From Massilia violaceinigra (GTDB lineage Bacteria; Pseudomonadota; Gammaproteobacteria; Burkholderiales; Burkholderiaceae_D): DNA of 64,000 nt. The position numbers and the translations under genes were made by a program. The notes beneath the pieces were generated by a model that saw only the letters and a list, made by a program, of their open reading frames with translations, searched no databases and was not told the origin of the DNA. Shown piece by piece: positions 36,675 through 44,738 of this stretch. The stretch is from positions 5,208,001 through 5,272,000 of the forward strand of contig NZ_CP024608.1 of NCBI RefSeq assembly GCF_002752675.1. Direction: 5' to 3'. Every line of letters begins with the position of its first letter. Position 1 is the first letter of the stretch.

Positions 36675-36716
36675 TCACACAGTACTTAGGTTCCCGCCTG
36701 CGCGGGAACGACGGGG
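36629..36716. repeat. REP-type inverted repeat pair
   Basis: Two 28-nt arms (36629-36656 and 36689-36716) are perfect reverse complements, separated by 32 nt. Each arm is itself palindromic around GTTCCCGC-GCAG-GCGGGAAC. This is the common proteobacterial REP/BIME type with a GCAGGCGGGAA core. It sits between the convergent DGC gene and nrdG and may serve as a terminator for both. No other copy was noticed in the window. Confidence 0.88.
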
Positions 36717-36737
36717 TGGGAGGTGGCGTTCTCGGTT

Positions 36738-37436
36738 CTACGCGACCCGCAGAACGAAGGTATCGAAGCGCGCCGCAATGCGTTCCAGCGTGGCAGTGCC
36801 CATGACCGCACCGGCCGTGGCGTTCAACCCTTTGTTCGCGCAGCCCTGCGCGCGGAAGGTCTGGATGGCGTAATTGCGTACGCCGGCATCGGCCAGTGTC
36901 CCTGCCAGAGCTTCCACCTCGGCCTCCGACAGCAGGGCCGGATGCAGCGTGGTCCGGCATTCGTGCGCCACGCCGCTGTCGACGATCATCTCCATGCAGG
37001 CGCGGGCCGGCTCGCCGCTGCCGAAAACGCCCGTCACGCGCTGGTAAGCGTCGAACGGCGCCTTGATATCGAAGCCCACCCAGTCCACCATCGGCAACAC
37101 CGCCTTCAACTGGCGCGGGTAGATGCACGCGGTGTGCAGGCCGACCGCAAGCCCCATCTCGCGCACGGCCGCCATGGCGTCCGGCAGCGCCGGATCCATG
37201 GTCGGCTCGCCGCCGCTGAACACCACGCCGTCAAGCAAACCGGCACGGCGCACCAGCAGCGCCATGACCGAGGCCCACGTCAGCGGCCCCTGCTGGCGCA
37301 GCTGCAGATGCGGATTGTGGCAGTAGCCGCAGCGCCACGGGCATCCCTGGATGAACACCGCGGCCGCCAGCTTGCCGGGAAAGTCGGTTGCGGTGAAGGC
37401 GGTGATGCCGCCCACCCGCAGCTCGCCGGCACCCAT
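36738..37436 (-). CDS. nrdG: Anaerobic NTP reductase activating radical SAM protein
   Basis: A 232-residue radical SAM activase that makes the glycyl radical of class III ribonucleotide reductase. The 4Fe-4S motif is CPWRCGYC (CxxxCxxC), followed by VFSGGEPTMDPALPD (GGE motif) and WVGFDIKAPFDAY. ATG 37436 comes one base after the stop of the small glycyl-radical ORF; TTG 37454 is a poorer alternative. Third gene of the nrdD operon. Confidence 0.93.
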   Translation of the reverse strand: MGAGELRVGGITAFTATDFPGKLAAAVFIQGCPWRCGYCHNPHLQLRQQGPLTWASVMALLVRRAGLLDGVVFSGGEPTMDPALPDAMAAVREMGLAVGLHTACIYPRQLKAVLPMVDWVGFDIKAPFDAYQRVTGVFGSGEPARACMEMIVDSGVAHECRTTLHPALLSEAEVEALAGTLADAGVRNYAIQTFRAQGCANKGLNATAGAVMGTATLERIAARFDTFVLRVA

Positions 37437-37437
37437 C

Positions 37438-37632
37438 TCAGCTTCGCGCCGCAACGGCGCGCTCGGTGAACCAGGTACGCTCGTGGAACTCGCCCTTTTT
37501 TCCGGTATTGAAGGACGACACGGGGCGGTGATAACCCATCACGCGGGTCCAGACTTCGCAGGGCTGGCGCTCGGCGTCGGTCAGGGTGATGGTTTGGGGG
37601 GCGAGGAAAACGGCTTGGCTCAGGTCTGACAT
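37438..37632 (-). CDS. Separate glycyl-radical C-terminal piece of NrdD
   Basis: A 64-residue ORF whose EVWTRVMGYHRPVSSFNTGKK and EFHER segments match the C-terminal glycyl-radical region of class III ribonucleotide reductases (RVxGY; G33 would carry the radical). It is in the same frame as nrdD and separated from it only by one TAA and six codons. It has its own AAGGAG six bases before ATG, so it is expected to be made as a separate polypeptide. Whether this split is conserved in relatives or is a recent nonsense mutation cannot be seen here. Confidence 0.82.
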   Translation of the reverse strand: MSDLSQAVFLAPQTITLTDAERQPCEVWTRVMGYHRPVSSFNTGKKGEFHERTWFTERAVAARS

Positions 37633-37650
37633 GGATGACTCCTTGGTTGG

Positions 37651-39666
37651 TTACGCAACTTCGCGTTGCTTGCGTGCGATCAGGTCAAGATCGCATTTGG
37701 GACAAAATGGATGGCTGCCCCCGAGGTAGCCATGTTTGGGGCAGATTGAAAACGTGGGCGTGACGGTGATGTACGGCAGGCCGAAGCGGCTCAGCGCGCG
37801 CCGCACTAGCTGGCGGCAGGCGTCGGCCGTGGACAGCGGCTCGCTCATGTACAGATGCAGCACGGTGCCGCCCGTGTATTTGCGCTGCAGCGGATCCTGG
37901 CGTTCCAGCGCCTCGAACGGGTCGTCCGTAAAGCCGACCGGCAGTTGCGAGGAGTTGGTGTAGTAGGGCATGGCGTCGGTGCCGGCCTGCAGGATGTCCG
38001 GATGGCGCTTGCGGTCTTCGCGCGCGAAACGGTAGGTGGTGCCTTCGGCGGGCGTCGCTTCCAGGTTGTACATATGGCCGGTCTGGTCCTGAAACTCCAG
38101 CATGCGCGCCCGTACATGGTCCAGCAGGCGCAATGCGAACGCATGGCCCCATTCGCTGGCGATATCGTGCTCGCCCCAGGTGAAATTGCGGATCATCTCA
38201 TTGACGCCGTTCACGCCCAGGGTCGAGAAGTGGTTGCGCAAGGTGCCCAGGTAGCGCTTGGTGTACGGGAACAGGCCATTGTCCATATGCCGCTGGATCA
38301 CCTTGCGCTTGATTTCCAGGCTGTCGCGGCCAAGGTCGAGCAGGCGGTCGAGCGCTTCGAACAGGCCATCCTCGTCGTCGGCATGCAGGTAGCCGAGGCG
38401 GGCGCAGTTGATGGTCACCACGCCGAGCGAACCGGTTTGCTCGGCCGATCCGAACAGGCCGTTGCCGCGCTTGAGCAGTTCGCGCAGGTCGAGCTGCAGG
38501 CGGCAGCACATCGAGCGGATCATGTTCGGCTTCAGTTCCGAATTGAGGAAGTTCTGGAAGTAGGGCAGGCCGTAGCGGGCCGTCATCTCGAACAGCAGTT
38601 CGGCGTTCGGGCTGTCCCACGCGAAGTCCTCGGTGATGTTGTAGGTCGGGATCGGGAAGGTGAACACGCGGCCCTTGGCGTCGCCGGTCATCATGATCTC
38701 GATGTAGGCGCGGTTGATTATGTCCATTTCCACTTGCAGATCGCCGTAGGTAAACGGCATTTCCACGCCGGCGATGAACGGCACCTGCTCGCGCAGGTCT
38801 TCCGGACACACCCAGTCGAACGTCAGGTTGGTGAACGGCGTCTGCGTGCCCCAGCGCGACGGCACGTTCAGGTTGTAGATCAGCTCCTGGATGTACTGCT
38901 TGACGCTCTCGAAACTCAAGGCGTCGGCGCGCACGTAGGGCGCCATGTAGGTGTCGAAGGAACTGAAGGCCTGGGCCCCGGCCCACTCGTTTTGCAGGGT
39001 GCCGAGGAAGTTGACGATCTGGCCGATGGCGCTCGACATGTGCTTGGGCGGCGACGATTCGATCTTGCCCGGCACGCCGTTCAAGCCTTCGTTCAGGAGC
39101 GTGCGCAGCGACCAGCCGGCGCAGTACCCGGCCAGCATGTCGAGGTCGTGGATGTGCAGGTCGGCGTTGCGGTGGGCCGCGCCGACGGCGGGCGGATAGA
39201 CGTGATCGAGCCAGTAGTTGGCGATCACCTTGCCGGAGACGTTGAGAATCAGCCCGCCCAGCGAGTAGCCCTGGTTGGCATTGGCGTTGACGCGCCAGTC
39301 ACGCTGCTCCAGGTACTCGTTCATCGACGCCTCGACGTCGATCAGGCTTTTGCGGTCGCGCCGCAGGCTGTGGTGCTGCTCGCGATAGACGACATAGGCG
39401 CGCAGGGTGGCGCGGTGGCCGGCCTCGAACAGGGCTGCCTCCACGGCATCCTGCACCTGCTCGACGCTGGGGATATCGGTGCACAGTGCGGACAGCGTGG
39501 GCAGGACCGCGTTCCATGTCAGCAGATGGGCAGTGCCGGCATCGAATTCGCCGCTGGCCAGCGCGGCGCGCTGCATGGCCGATTCGATGCGGGTGGCGTC
39601 GAACGGTTTGACGGCGCCGTCTCGCTTGCGGATTTGGGTAGGGAAGTGTAGCGGTGGGATGGTCAT
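37651..39666 (-). CDS. nrdD: Anaerobic ribonucleoside-triphosphate reductase, large part
   Basis: About 671 residues of the class III enzyme that makes deoxynucleotides without oxygen. An N-terminal ATP-cone (TQIRKRDGAVKPFDATRI) is followed by the ten-stranded barrel core (SLGGLILNVSGKVIANYWLDH, MTGDAKGRVFTFPIPTYN, GSLGVVTINCARLGY). The zinc site is near the end (CPKHGYL...CPKC). The polypeptide stops right after the zinc site, before the glycyl-radical motif, which lies on the next in-frame ORF. ATG 39666 is preceded by GGAGAGC. Tandem NrdR boxes and a partial FNR box lie upstream. Confidence 0.95.
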   Translation of the reverse strand: MTIPPLHFPTQIRKRDGAVKPFDATRIESAMQRAALASGEFDAGTAHLLTWNAVLPTLSALCTDIPSVEQVQDAVEAALFEAGHRATLRAYVVYREQHHSLRRDRKSLIDVEASMNEYLEQRDWRVNANANQGYSLGGLILNVSGKVIANYWLDHVYPPAVGAAHRNADLHIHDLDMLAGYCAGWSLRTLLNEGLNGVPGKIESSPPKHMSSAIGQIVNFLGTLQNEWAGAQAFSSFDTYMAPYVRADALSFESVKQYIQELIYNLNVPSRWGTQTPFTNLTFDWVCPEDLREQVPFIAGVEMPFTYGDLQVEMDIINRAYIEIMMTGDAKGRVFTFPIPTYNITEDFAWDSPNAELLFEMTARYGLPYFQNFLNSELKPNMIRSMCCRLQLDLRELLKRGNGLFGSAEQTGSLGVVTINCARLGYLHADDEDGLFEALDRLLDLGRDSLEIKRKVIQRHMDNGLFPYTKRYLGTLRNHFSTLGVNGVNEMIRNFTWGEHDIASEWGHAFALRLLDHVRARMLEFQDQTGHMYNLEATPAEGTTYRFAREDRKRHPDILQAGTDAMPYYTNSSQLPVGFTDDPFEALERQDPLQRKYTGGTVLHLYMSEPLSTADACRQLVRRALSRFGLPYITVTPTFSICPKHGYLGGSHPFCPKCDLDLIARKQREVA

Positions 39667-39680
39667 TTGCTCTCCGTGAA

Positions 39681-39727
39681 ACACAATATGTGGTGCATAA
39701 AGCGAGGTTATTGACTATATGTAGTGG
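39681..39727 (-). promoter_or_regulatory. Tandem NrdR boxes upstream of nrdD
   Basis: ACACAATATGTGGTGC (39681-39696) matches the NrdR consensus ACACWATATATWGTGT at 13 of 16 positions, and TGACTATATGTAGTGG (39712-39727) at 12 of 16. Their spacing is 31 bp, about three helical turns, as is usual for NrdR box pairs. This predicts repression of the nrdD operon by NrdR. Confidence 0.68.
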
Positions 39728-39760
39728 GGTCAACGGCGTTTTGAACCGATCGTAAAATCC

Positions 39761-39774
39761 TTGATCCAGGTTGG
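39761..39774 (-). promoter_or_regulatory. Partial FNR/Dnr-type box upstream of nrdD
   Basis: TTGATCCAGGTTGG has a perfect left half and a degenerate right half. It carries the same AAATCC-TTGAT context as the better box at 33767. It lies 95 bp upstream of the nrdD start. Confidence 0.4.
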
Positions 39775-39898
39775 TTTTTGCCCGCGGGCGTGCCTGTTCG
39801 GGGGCGTAGGCGCAAGCGGCGTTGCGATTCCCAATTTTGATTCGGGAAATGCTATTCTCCCTACTTTTTACGGCGAGTCTTGATATGAAAAGGTGCTC

Positions 39899-41062
39899 AT
39901 GCGACCCTCACGCGTGCTGACGTCCAATCGAAGTGCCTTTTTCGCCGGCCATGCCGGCTGCTTGCTTCTGATGCCGGTTGTATCCCTATTCTTGTCCGGA
40001 TGTGCTTCTTCCACGCGGACCGATTTGGCGCCGGCGAATTTGCACGACACGTTGAAAGTTCTTGCGGAAAGGCACCATGTTTGCGCTGTGGCGGTCGCCG
40101 TCATCAAGAACCGACAGCTTGATTCAATCGATTCCGCGACGGGTTGCTTGCCTGCCTCCACGCTGAATGCGGACAGCGTTTTTCAAGCGGCATCGCTGAG
40201 TAAGCCGGTCTTTGCGTATGCGGTGCTGAAGCTGGTAGCGCAAGGAAAACTGGAGCTTGACGCGCCGGTCGTGAAGTATCTGCCGCAGGGCTATCGGCAC
40301 CAATTCGATCCGTTGAAAGCCGAGCCTTCCGCTCTGGTGACGGCCCCGCGACTTCAGGCTATCACTGTCCGGATGGTTCTGAACCACACCTCAGGATTGC
40401 CCAATTGGGCCTCCGGGCCACTGAGTGTCGACTCGACTCCCGGAATAAAATGGAATTACTCGGGGGAAGGCTACGTGCTGCTGCAGCGGGCTGTGGAGGC
40501 GGTCACCAGTCAGCCGCTGGATCAATTCATGACATCGCAGGTATTCAAGCCCCTGGACATGAACGACAGCGACTACGTACGGAACGAACGAATCGCGAAA
40601 CACCTTCTGCCTGGGACGAAAGCGAATGGAGCACCCAGGGCCACGCTGGATTTAAAAAGCCCGAACGCCGCTTTTTCTCTCCACACCAGCGCGGCGGATT
40701 ATGGGAAATTTCTCGTCAAGGTGCTTAACGATGACGATGTGATGAAACAGATAACCGCATCACCCGTCACGGTCGACCCAAGCCTCGGGCTCAGCTGGGG
40801 CTTAAGCTGGGGAATTGAGCATGGTCCCGATGACGCTTATATTTGGCAGTGGGGTAACAATACGGGCTATCGCGCATTCGCCATTGCCTCCGTTCGAACC
40901 GGAGACGGCTTTGTCATGCTGACCAACAGTGAAAACGGATTGGAACTGGCGCAACCATTGACCCAAAAAATCCTGCCGGGCGAGCACAGGCTCTTTCAAT
41001 CTTCCATACTGGGTGTCGACGTTATCAATTTTTTCTGCAATTCATTGCGTGTGTGCCTTTAA
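39899..41062 (+). CDS. Serine beta-lactamase-like lipoprotein hydrolase
   Basis: About 387 residues. The N-terminal signal ends in a lipobox (LFLSGC), so the protein is probably lipid-anchored. The class C beta-lactamase/DD-peptidase pattern is seen: SLSK nucleophile motif (AASLSKPVFAYAVLKL), the YSG motif in NYSGEGYVLLQ, and a late IWQWGNNTGYRAF in place of KTG. Real function may be an esterase or peptidase. By eye its base composition is less GC-rich than its neighbours, and it separates the nrd and nir genes. ATG 39899 with AAAAGG upstream is preferred over GTG 39893. The C-terminal hydrophobic tail with two Cys (NFFCNSLRVCL) is unusual. Confidence 0.82.
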   Translation: MRPSRVLTSNRSAFFAGHAGCLLLMPVVSLFLSGCASSTRTDLAPANLHDTLKVLAERHHVCAVAVAVIKNRQLDSIDSATGCLPASTLNADSVFQAASLSKPVFAYAVLKLVAQGKLELDAPVVKYLPQGYRHQFDPLKAEPSALVTAPRLQAITVRMVLNHTSGLPNWASGPLSVDSTPGIKWNYSGEGYVLLQRAVEAVTSQPLDQFMTSQVFKPLDMNDSDYVRNERIAKHLLPGTKANGAPRATLDLKSPNAAFSLHTSAADYGKFLVKVLNDDDVMKQITASPVTVDPSLGLSWGLSWGIEHGPDDAYIWQWGNNTGYRAFAIASVRTGDGFVMLTNSENGLELAQPLTQKILPGEHRLFQSSILGVDVINFFCNSLRVCL

Positions 41063-41088
41063 CTGATCTCCGTTTCTTGAGTCGCCCC

Positions 41089-41679
41089 TTATTTAAGAGC
41101 CAGGCGGATCTGCGCAACGAAGGCCGGATCTGGCAGAGGGCTCAGTTGGGTGCTGCTGGCCAGCAGTTTGCCACCCGCGTCGAGCAGGCACACGCGCGTG
41201 GTGTGGTTGATTTCGCCGTTGGTGACGGCGCGGTACTTGATCTGCAAGGCGCCCGCCATCGCCCGTGTATGCGTTTCATTGGCGGCCACCGCCAGGCGGA
41301 AGATAGCGGGATCGAGCTTGTGCGAGCTTGCCAGCTGGGCCAGGGAGTCGGGCGTGTCATACAACGGGTCGAGACTGACCATCAGCACCGCCAGGCGCCC
41401 GGGCGCGGGCTTGATCTGATCGACCGTGCGGCGCAGGTTTTCGATGATGATCGGGCAGGCCGCATTGCAGTCGCCGTAAAACATCGTTACCAGCAGGGGG
41501 CGGCCGGCCAGCGCGCGCCAGTCGAACTGGCGGCCCTGGCTATCCTTGAGCGGCACCGGCAGGCGGTACAGCGATTCGGCGGGGAGCGGGTTGGCATGCG
41601 CCAGAGGGAGCGCGATCAGGCTGGCGGCAAGCGCGCTTGTGCGCAGCAGGACGCGGCGCAGGGGGTTAAAGGTAGTCAT
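41089..41679 (-). CDS. SCO1/SenC-type copper chaperone/thioredoxin-like protein
   Basis: A 196-residue periplasmic protein with a signal peptide (ALAASLIALPLAHA). It keeps the Sco copper motif CNAACP (CxxxC) and a distal His in EINHTTRVCLLD. In this operon it could deliver copper to the NirK centres rather than to an oxidase. It overlaps the upstream SUMF1-like gene by four bases. There is an extra Cys in RVCLL. Confidence 0.85.
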   Translation of the reverse strand: MTTFNPLRRVLLRTSALAASLIALPLAHANPLPAESLYRLPVPLKDSQGRQFDWRALAGRPLLVTMFYGDCNAACPIIIENLRRTVDQIKPAPGRLAVLMVSLDPLYDTPDSLAQLASSHKLDPAIFRLAVAANETHTRAMAGALQIKYRAVTNGEINHTTRVCLLDAGGKLLASSTQLSPLPDPAFVAQIRLALK

Positions 41680-42473
41680 GGCGATTGTCTCGGTGTAGGT
41701 GTGTGGCTGGCGTCGCCGCGCGCGCAGCGAAAGCCCAGATAGCCGCCATCCTGCGCGCCTTCCATCGCGGCCAGAAGGGCAATGCGCATCAGCACAGCGT
41801 AGTTGCGGCGGTCGCCGAGCGACAGCCCCGCGCCGCCGCAGTAGTCGAGCACCTTGCGCGGGTCCTGGCTGCGGCTGTCGGCGCTGACGAACAGCGCGCT
41901 GTAATCCTCGACCCACTCCCACACCAGTCCATGCATGTCGTACAGGCCGTAATAGTTCGGCGCGCTGGCGCGCACCCGGGACGGCGGCGTGCTGGCCGGA
42001 TGCGCGTACCAGTTCAGGATGTGCTCCAGCCATTGCGGGTCGTCGCGAGCGTCGGCGCGCGTGGCGTCGGCCGCGGCGGCATATTCCCATTCGTACCAGC
42101 GCGGCAAACGCGCACCCTCGCTGGCGCAAAAGGCGTTTGCCGCGTGCCAGCTGACGTTGGTCACCGGCGCATCCGGCGCCAGCGTGCCGTGATCGGCGGC
42201 GCCGCGCCACGCCGCCAGAAAGGTGGGCGCGGCCAGCACGGCCGGTGCCTGGCCGCGCTGCCATTGCGGATGTGCGAGGACGAACGCGCGGAACTCGGCG
42301 TTGGTGACCGCGGTGGCGCGCATCGAAAACGGTGCCACGATGGCCGGCGCTTCCTTGCCGTCGGCCGGCATCACCGAACGCAGCTCGCCGCCGGGCAGCG
42401 CCACGTAGTCGGCGGCGCCGGCCGCCCCGCACAGCATCGCCGCGCAGGCGAAGGTGGTCAGGTGGTGATTCAT
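41676..42473 (-). CDS. nirV: NirV-like SUMF1/formylglycine-enzyme family protein
   Basis: A 265-residue exported protein (signal peptide MNHHLTTFACAAMLCGAAGAA). SUMF1-fold segments are ATAVTNAEFRAFV, PVTNVSWHAANAFCASEGARLPRWYEWEYAAA, YGLYDMHGLVWEWVEDY and GGYLGFRCAR. Proteins like this accompany nirK in many denitrifiers under the name NirV; the role in NirK maturation is unproven. It starts 7 nt after the nirK stop and overlaps the SCO gene. Confidence 0.85.
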   Translation of the reverse strand: MNHHLTTFACAAMLCGAAGAADYVALPGGELRSVMPADGKEAPAIVAPFSMRATAVTNAEFRAFVLAHPQWQRGQAPAVLAAPTFLAAWRGAADHGTLAPDAPVTNVSWHAANAFCASEGARLPRWYEWEYAAAADATRADARDDPQWLEHILNWYAHPASTPPSRVRASAPNYYGLYDMHGLVWEWVEDYSALFVSADSRSQDPRKVLDYCGGAGLSLGDRRNYAVLMRIALLAAMEGAQDGGYLGFRCARGDASHTPTPRQSP

Positions 42474-42480
42474 GGCGCGC

Positions 42481-43896
42481 TCAATTGGCCTTGACCTGAC
42501 GCATCTGCTTGACCTGGGCCGGCGTGATGACGGCTTTGCCGGCATTGAGGTCGGTGCTCACGTAGTTGATGACGGCGGCTACATCATCGTCATTGAGGTC
42601 CTGCGGTGGCATGACCGAGTTGTAATGCTCGCCGTTGACGACCATTTCGCCGCTGCGGCCGTGCAGCACGATATGGGCCATCTCGTAAGGACGCTGCTGG
42701 AAAAAGTCGGAATTGGCCAGCGGCGGGAACACACCGGGAACGCCTTTGCCGTCGGGCAGGTGGCACGAGGCGCAGGTGCTGTCGTAGACCGCCTTGCCGC
42801 GCAGCCGTTGCGCATCGGTGGCGGCGGGTACCGCAGCCCTCGCGACGACAGGCGGCGCTTTGGTTCCGGGCAAAGCGGTCTTGATGCCCTTGCCATAAAT
42901 GTCGGGCCGTTCCGGGCCGCTCACCGCCATCAGGCCCACCGCGCCCTTGTTGAAGGCGCGCGTGAGCGAGTGGTCGACCAGGGTCAGGTTGCCCGGCACG
43001 CGCGGCACGAATTCGACGATGGTCGACCCGCCCGCCGGCACCAGGGTGGTCTGGACGTTTTCCTGGAAGCGCGTGCCGCCTTCGGTATAGACCTTGTCGA
43101 AAATGGCGCCGATCACGTGGAAGCTCGAGACGGTGTTCGGTCCGCCCACACCGAAGAACATGCGCACCTTGTCGCCGGCGGCGGCGGTCAGCGTGCCTTT
43201 GCCGGTGAGGGCGCCATCGGCGCCGTTGAACAGTACGTACGTCGGCCGCTCGTCGATCGCCTTTTGCATGTCGAAACCCTGCAGGCCGGGCGCGCGATAT
43301 GCGCCGGTGGTGTAGAAGTCACCCTGCATCACGTAGTATTCCTTGTCGACCCTGGACATGCCTTCCTTGGGTTCAACCAGGATCATGCCGTACATGCCGT
43401 TGGCGACGTGCATGCCGACAGGGGCGGTGGCGCAGTGGTAGACGTACAGGCCCGGTGCCAGCGCCTTGAAGGTGAAGCTGGCCTGATTGCCCGGTGCGAT
43501 CAGGGTTTGCCCCGCGCCGCCACCGGGACCGGTGACCGCATGCAGGTCGATATTGTGGGGCAGCTTGTTACCGGCCAGGTTTTGCAGGTTCAGTTCGACC
43601 GTGTCGCCTTCGCGCACGCGAATCATCTTGCCCGGCACGGTGCCGCCGAAGGTCCAGAAGGTGTAGCGCGTGCCCGGCGCGATTTCGCGTTCGATTTCCT
43701 CGACCGTCAGGTTGACGACCACGCGCGCCGGCGTTTTGCGCGTGATCTGCGGCGGCAGCGCCGGCGGGGCCACCAGTTCCTGCACGATGACTGGCAGCGC
43801 CGGCTGCGCGGCATTGGCGGAGACCGAGCACAGGACGATGAAGGCGGAAGCGGTGGCAAGGCAGGTGCCGGCGAGGCGGAGAGGATGCGAACGCAT
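42481..43896 (-). CDS. nirK: Copper nitrite reductase with fused cytochrome c domain
   Basis: A 471-residue periplasmic enzyme reducing nitrite to NO. After the signal peptide come two cupredoxin domains. Type 1/2 copper ligands lie in NIDLHAVTG, VYHCATAPVGMHVANGMYGM and SSFHVIG. A C-terminal cytochrome c domain follows (CASCH heme motif, distal Met in NSVMPPQDL). This three-domain form resembles the Ralstonia pickettii type. ATG 43896 is preferred; an FNR-like box is centred 87 bp upstream. Followed by nirV and the SCO gene. Confidence 0.96.
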   Translation of the reverse strand: MRSHPLRLAGTCLATASAFIVLCSVSANAAQPALPVIVQELVAPPALPPQITRKTPARVVVNLTVEEIEREIAPGTRYTFWTFGGTVPGKMIRVREGDTVELNLQNLAGNKLPHNIDLHAVTGPGGGAGQTLIAPGNQASFTFKALAPGLYVYHCATAPVGMHVANGMYGMILVEPKEGMSRVDKEYYVMQGDFYTTGAYRAPGLQGFDMQKAIDERPTYVLFNGADGALTGKGTLTAAAGDKVRMFFGVGGPNTVSSFHVIGAIFDKVYTEGGTRFQENVQTTLVPAGGSTIVEFVPRVPGNLTLVDHSLTRAFNKGAVGLMAVSGPERPDIYGKGIKTALPGTKAPPVVARAAVPAATDAQRLRGKAVYDSTCASCHLPDGKGVPGVFPPLANSDFFQQRPYEMAHIVLHGRSGEMVVNGEHYNSVMPPQDLNDDDVAAVINYVSTDLNAGKAVITPAQVKQMRQVKAN

Positions 43897-43976
43897 GATG
43901 TGACCTTTTCTTTTTCTGTTGGACGTCGCGGAAGCGGTCGTCAACAGAATGCTAAGGTTTGCGTTCTGGAAATTCC

Positions 43977-43990
43977 TTGATGTGGATTAC
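43977..43990 (-). promoter_or_regulatory. FNR/Dnr-like box upstream of nirK
   Basis: TTGATGTGGATTAC matches TTGAT-N4-ATCAA at 8 of 10 positions and has the same CC-TTGAT left flank as the boxes at 33767 and 39761. Positioned to activate nirK. Confidence 0.5.
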
Positions 43991-44015
43991 ATTTCGGGGC
44001 AATTGGCGGCGGGTG

Positions 44016-44396
44016 TCAGCCGACGATGAAAACCCGGCGCGTCAGCGCGACCGCGACGATGTAGGCGACGGCGAGCAGGGCCGCGCCGAAGGCAATGGCG
44101 CGCACCTGTTTCGGGCGGCCGGGCTTGAGCGCGACCGCACCGAGCATGATGTAGAGTACCAGCGCCACCACCTTGGCGCCGAGCCAGGGCTGGACGAACG
44201 GGTACTGGCCGCTCCACACCACCATGGTCAGGGCACTGGCCAGCAGCACCGTGTCGACCAAATGTGGCGCTATTTTCACCCAGCGCTGCGCCAGCTGCGG
44301 CGCGTCGTTCAGCATCCAGACGCCGCGCAGCAAGAACAGGCCGATGCTGAGCGCAGCACAGCTCATATGCAGGTGTTTGACGGCGAGGTACTCCAT
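44016..44396 (-). CDS. SirB2 family membrane protein
   Basis: A 126-residue protein with four membrane helices. The opening YLAVKHLHMSCAALSIGLFLLRG is the SirB2 signature with conserved His. Others are KIAPHLVDTVLLASAL and LGAKVVALVLYIMLGAVAL. SirB2 proteins occur next to N-oxide and cytochrome genes and may bind heme, but activity is unknown. It starts 17 bp after the DUF2249 gene and lies upstream of nirK. Confidence 0.88.
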   Translation of the reverse strand: MEYLAVKHLHMSCAALSIGLFLLRGVWMLNDAPQLAQRWVKIAPHLVDTVLLASALTMVVWSGQYPFVQPWLGAKVVALVLYIMLGAVALKPGRPKQVRAIAFGAALLAVAYIVAVALTRRVFIVG

Positions 44397-44413
44397 GCGT
44401 AGTCCTTTTTTGT

Positions 44414-44671
44414 TCAGGCGATCCCGAAGTCGATGATGATTTCGCCCGGCGCGCGCGCCACGTAGGCAATCGTCACGCGCGATCCGAAATGGGCCTCGAT
44501 CTGCGCCAGCAGCGGCAGCGGATCGTGGTCGTTATAAAAGCGCATGGTCTCTCCCGGCTCCAGCGCGGTCAGCGCACCGAAAATGGCTGCGTGGCGAAAG
44601 CGCTTGGCGACGCCGCGCGCGTCGAACGGGTAGAGGCCAATCGAGGCGGTCGATGAAACAGCGTGTGTCAT
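44414..44671 (-). CDS. DUF2249 domain protein
   Basis: An 85-residue protein with FDARGVAKRFRHAAIFGAL, MRFYNDHDPLPLLAQIEAHFG and PGEIIIDFGIA, all typical of DUF2249. ATG 44671 has CAGGAG seven bases upstream. It lies between norZ and the SirB2 gene. It is the second DUF2249 protein of the region, again next to N-oxide genes. Confidence 0.88.
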   Translation of the reverse strand: MTHAVSSTASIGLYPFDARGVAKRFRHAAIFGALTALEPGETMRFYNDHDPLPLLAQIEAHFGSRVTIAYVARAPGEIIIDFGIA

Positions 44672-44704
44672 GTTGATACTCCTGTGTAGTGTAATCGATG
44701 CGAA

Positions 44705-44729
44705 CTCCGGCAGGAAGCACCTGCCGGAG
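44705..44729 (-). terminator. Perfect hairpin after norZ
   Basis: CTCCGGCAGG (44705-44714) and CCTGCCGGAG (44720-44729) form a 10-bp perfect stem with a 5-nt loop, 10 bp after the norZ stop. No T-run follows on the minus strand, so it may terminate partly or set the norZ to DUF2249 expression ratio. Confidence 0.6.
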
Positions 44730-44738
44730 AAAATAGTG

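Noticed and set aside
37633..37653. Readthrough or recoding of the nrdD stop
   Set aside because: The stop is TAA, not a selenocysteine or pyrrolysine codon, no slippery site is visible, and the next ORF has its own RBS.
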